A stretch of 7,441 nt of DNA from Deltaproteobacteria bacterium (GTDB lineage: Bacteria; Desulfobacterota; Syntrophia; Syntrophales; UBA2210): the NCBI GenBank assembly GCA_019313735.1, contig JAFDAR010000037.1:1-7441 (forward strand). The letters run 5' to 3'. Below are positions 5,971-7,441 of this stretch, piece by piece; the stretch's first letter is position 1, and each line of letters starts with the position of its first letter. The translations under genes and the position numbers were made by a program. Under the pieces are notes generated by a model. That model was not told the DNA's origin, ran no database searches, and saw only the letters and a list, made by a program, of their open reading frames with translations.

Positions 5971-6011
5971 TATTACTAAAGATCCTCTCAACGTTATTGA
6001 TACAGATAAAT

Positions 6012-6515
6012 CTACATAAGGATTCCACTGGGCAACAGTACTCTAAGCCCCAGCACAAAGAGCGTATATATGAAAGAAAGAACGATAATAAGTACGAGAA
6101 AAATGTGGGTCCATTTTCGATGACCGTAATAAATCATCAGGAAGATCATTACGAGGGCTGTGCTCACGAAGAATCCGAGATACTGAATCATAAAGATATA
6201 TAAAAATGCTGTAATTATCGTGACAACAACTTTTTTCTGATCGACATTGGAAAGCCCTGGCGACGTATCCGAGTCACTGTCTACAGTATCTTCGGAAGGA
6301 CTCAATTTTGGAAAGAGATTGATAATCACGAGTAATAATGAAAGAAATACGAGCACGACGGTGATCACTTTGCAAAATATTGCCGGTGAGAGCGCCAACG
6401 GACCTGTGGGGTCATCTACCTGGTAGGGAAGCACAAAGAAGTAAAATATTACTGATAATATGAACAACAACAGGCCAGTCAGCACGTCGACTTTATTAAT
6501 ATTTCTCTTCTTCAT
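6012..6515 (-). CDS. tctB: TctB family small membrane subunit of a tripartite tricarboxylate transporter
   Basis: A 167-residue small membrane subunit that partners TctA. Predicted helices lie at about 10-29, 45-68, 95-113, 114-130 and 136-160, with an acidic, serine-rich cytoplasmic or periplasmic loop at 72-92 (EDTVDSDSDTSP). The sequence is poorly conserved in this family, but the short GPLALSPAIF after helix 1, the QYLGFFVSTAL segment in the middle and the VLLPSGIL at the end are the expected landmarks, and the position between tctC and tctA is decisive. The ATG (6515-6513) is preceded by AAGGA at 7 bases. The gene ends in TAG 41 bases before the preferred tctA start. Confidence 0.88.
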   Translation of the reverse strand: MKKRNINKVDVLTGLLLFILSVIFYFFVLPYQVDDPTGPLALSPAIFCKVITVVLVFLSLLLVIINLFPKLSPSEDTVDSDSDTSPGLSNVDQKKVVVTIITAFLYIFMIQYLGFFVSTALVMIFLMIYYGHRKWTHIFLVLIIVLSFIYTLFVLGLRVLLPSGILM

Positions 6516-6543
6516 GTAATGTTCCTTATAGAGAGAAGTTTCA

Positions 6544-6574
6544 GGAGATATCGCGCGGTGCGCACAATATCTCC
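6544..6574. promoter_or_regulatory. Intercistronic hairpin between tctC and tctB
   Basis: GGAGATAT (6544-6551) pairs perfectly with ATATCTCC (6567-6574); inside, GCGC (6553-6556) pairs with GCGC (6560-6563) around a 3-base loop, with a small unequal internal loop between the two stems. It sits in the 86-base gap between the tctC stop (6604-6602) and the tctB start (6515). No U-tract follows in the transcribed direction, so it is not a classic full terminator. Hairpins in this position are known to stabilise binding-protein messages or attenuate the membrane genes, which would favour more TctC than TctA/B. Confidence 0.6.
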
Positions 6575-6601
6575 CGAAAATTATGTCTTTTTTAGAGTAT
6601 G

Positions 6602-7441
6602 CTATTTTGAATAAATTCCCAATTTCAGAGACTTAATCAGATCTCTTTTCTGTTTTCCATCAGCTTCGAGAAATTTGACCAGTTCCGTCCTGTTCCGCTC
6701 CACGCGGAGCAAGTCCAACCTTTTAAGGAGTTTCTGAAAACTTTTTTCCCGAGAAGCTCTGAGAAACGATGCTTCCAATTTGTCAACGATGTTGGTAGGC
6801 AGACCTTTCGGTCCCACAATTCCGAGACCTGCAGCGACAGAGAAGTCGTATCCGAGTTCTTGCAATGTTGGGATTTCCGGGAAAGTTGCAATACGCTGTT
6901 CTCCAAATACGGCAAGCAGTCTCAGGTCTCCGGATTGCACGTATGGTTTAAATTCGATTGTTTGTGCCACTGCTGTGACATGTCCACCGAGGCAGGCAGT
7001 AACAGCGGGTACACCGCCCTTGTAGGGGATATGGGTCCATTTTAATCCTTCCTTTTTCGCAAGATATTCCATGCAAAGATGCTGCCCTGATCCGGTGCCT
7101 GCCGTCGAGTAGGTAACTTTCCCCGGGTTCTTCTTGGCATAATCGATGAATTCCTGGAATGTCTTCCACGGCGAGTCGGCCTTAACGCACAGACCATACT
7201 GATACACGGCAAACTGCATAATCGGCGTGAAGTCATTCATGGGATCGTAAGGTACTTTCCGCAAATAGGGGATTCGTGTAAGCCCTGCCGTTAGTAATAC
7301 ACCTAGCGTATACCCGTCGGGTTTGGCTTTTGCAACCAGACCATGCATCAAAGCACTGCCACCGCCGGGTTTGTTGCTGCACACGAGGGGCCGATTAAAA
7401 TCACTCTGTGCAAGGTTTACCAACATTCGGGAGGCAATATC
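6602..7441 (-). CDS. tctC: TctC/Bug family periplasmic solute-binding protein, 5' end outside window
   Basis: Extracytoplasmic binding protein of the tripartite tricarboxylate transporter (Bug superfamily), which captures a carboxylate in the periplasm and passes it to TctA/TctB. The visible 279 residues are the main body; the frame stays open to 7441 (DIASRM...), so the signal peptide and first strand are missing, roughly 45-50 residues judged from the usual length near 325. Family landmarks in order: SNKPGGGSA, KPDGYTLG, the YSTAGTGSGQHL ligand-binding loop after KNPGKV, IPYKGGVPAVTACLGGHV, FPEIPTLQELGYDF, and GPKGLP. Ligand specificity in this family is not predictable from such motifs; many members bind aromatic or dicarboxylic acids. 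It is first in the visible operon, ahead of a hairpin and tctB. ATG at 7426 is internal, not the start. Confidence 0.92.
   Translation of the reverse strand, partial: DIASRMLVNLAQSDFNRPLVCSNKPGGGSALMHGLVAKAKPDGYTLGVLLTAGLTRIPYLRKVPYDPMNDFTPIMQFAVYQYGLCVKADSPWKTFQEFIDYAKKNPGKVTYSTAGTGSGQHLCMEYLAKKEGLKWTHIPYKGGVPAVTACLGGHVTAVAQTIEFKPYVQSGDLRLLAVFGEQRIATFPEIPTLQELGYDFSVAAGLGIVGPKGLPTNIVDKLEASFLRASREKSFQKLLKRLDLLRVERNRTELVKFLEADGKQKRDLIKSLKLGIYSK

Noticed and set aside
60..6553. Shared 11-mer AGGAGATATCG at 60-70 and 6543-6553
   Set aside because: Several 11-base matches are expected by chance in 7.4 kb; one is a ribosome binding site and the other a hairpin arm.
1..7441. CRISPR arrays, tRNA or rRNA genes, prophage or defence systems
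   Set aside because: I found no regularly spaced repeats, no tRNA- or rRNA-like segments and no genes of such systems; apart from short spacers the window is filled by metabolic and transport genes or their remnants.

Overview
The window looks like bacterial chromosome with a mixed record of intact genes and gene fossils. Nothing in it fixes the taxon. The combination of a tripartite tricarboxylate transporter, a MeaB/ArgK GTPase, an old-yellow-enzyme/dienoyl-CoA-reductase relative, a MaoC hydratase and a 3-hydroxyacyl-CoA dehydrogenase remnant would suit an acyl-CoA-metabolising, possibly anaerobic proteobacterium (Desulfobacterota-like). That is inference only.

Right half, minus strand (transcribed from 7441 towards 3475): tctC (partial, its 5' end lies beyond the window), tctB, tctA and a meaB/argK-type GTPase form one operon. 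tctA and the GTPase are 9 bases apart. TctC, TctB and TctA together make a complete solute-binding-protein-dependent secondary importer. The GTPase is a chaperone of adenosylcobalamin-dependent acyl-CoA mutases. A strong hairpin separates tctC from tctB.

Centre (2980-3474): a 490-base stretch without an intact gene that is nevertheless not blank. Read on the minus strand it holds a frame-broken C-terminus of an integrase-core (IS481/IS3-like) transposase, a probable IS end, and the C-terminal ~60 codons of an unidentified protein whose TGA stop overlaps the ATG of the next gene (ATGA).

Left half, minus strand: an MFS organic-anion-type permease (1766-2983) and an old-yellow-enzyme family oxidoreductase (561-1625). 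The 140-base gap between them encodes the C-terminal tail of a 3-hydroxyacyl-CoA dehydrogenase, whose stop overlaps the oxidoreductase start (TAATG). So two pairs of former operon neighbours survive only as tails, which points to past IS-associated deletion.

Left edge: a MaoC-type enoyl-CoA hydratase on the plus strand (71-515) converges on the oxidoreductase across a GC-rich hairpin. Its reading frame is broken by one base near the N-terminus. Just upstream a divergent minus-strand gene appears to begin at position 14, and a palindrome sits midway between the two starts. The likely common theme is uptake of a carboxylic acid and its processing as a CoA thioester; the actual substrate cannot be read from this sequence.
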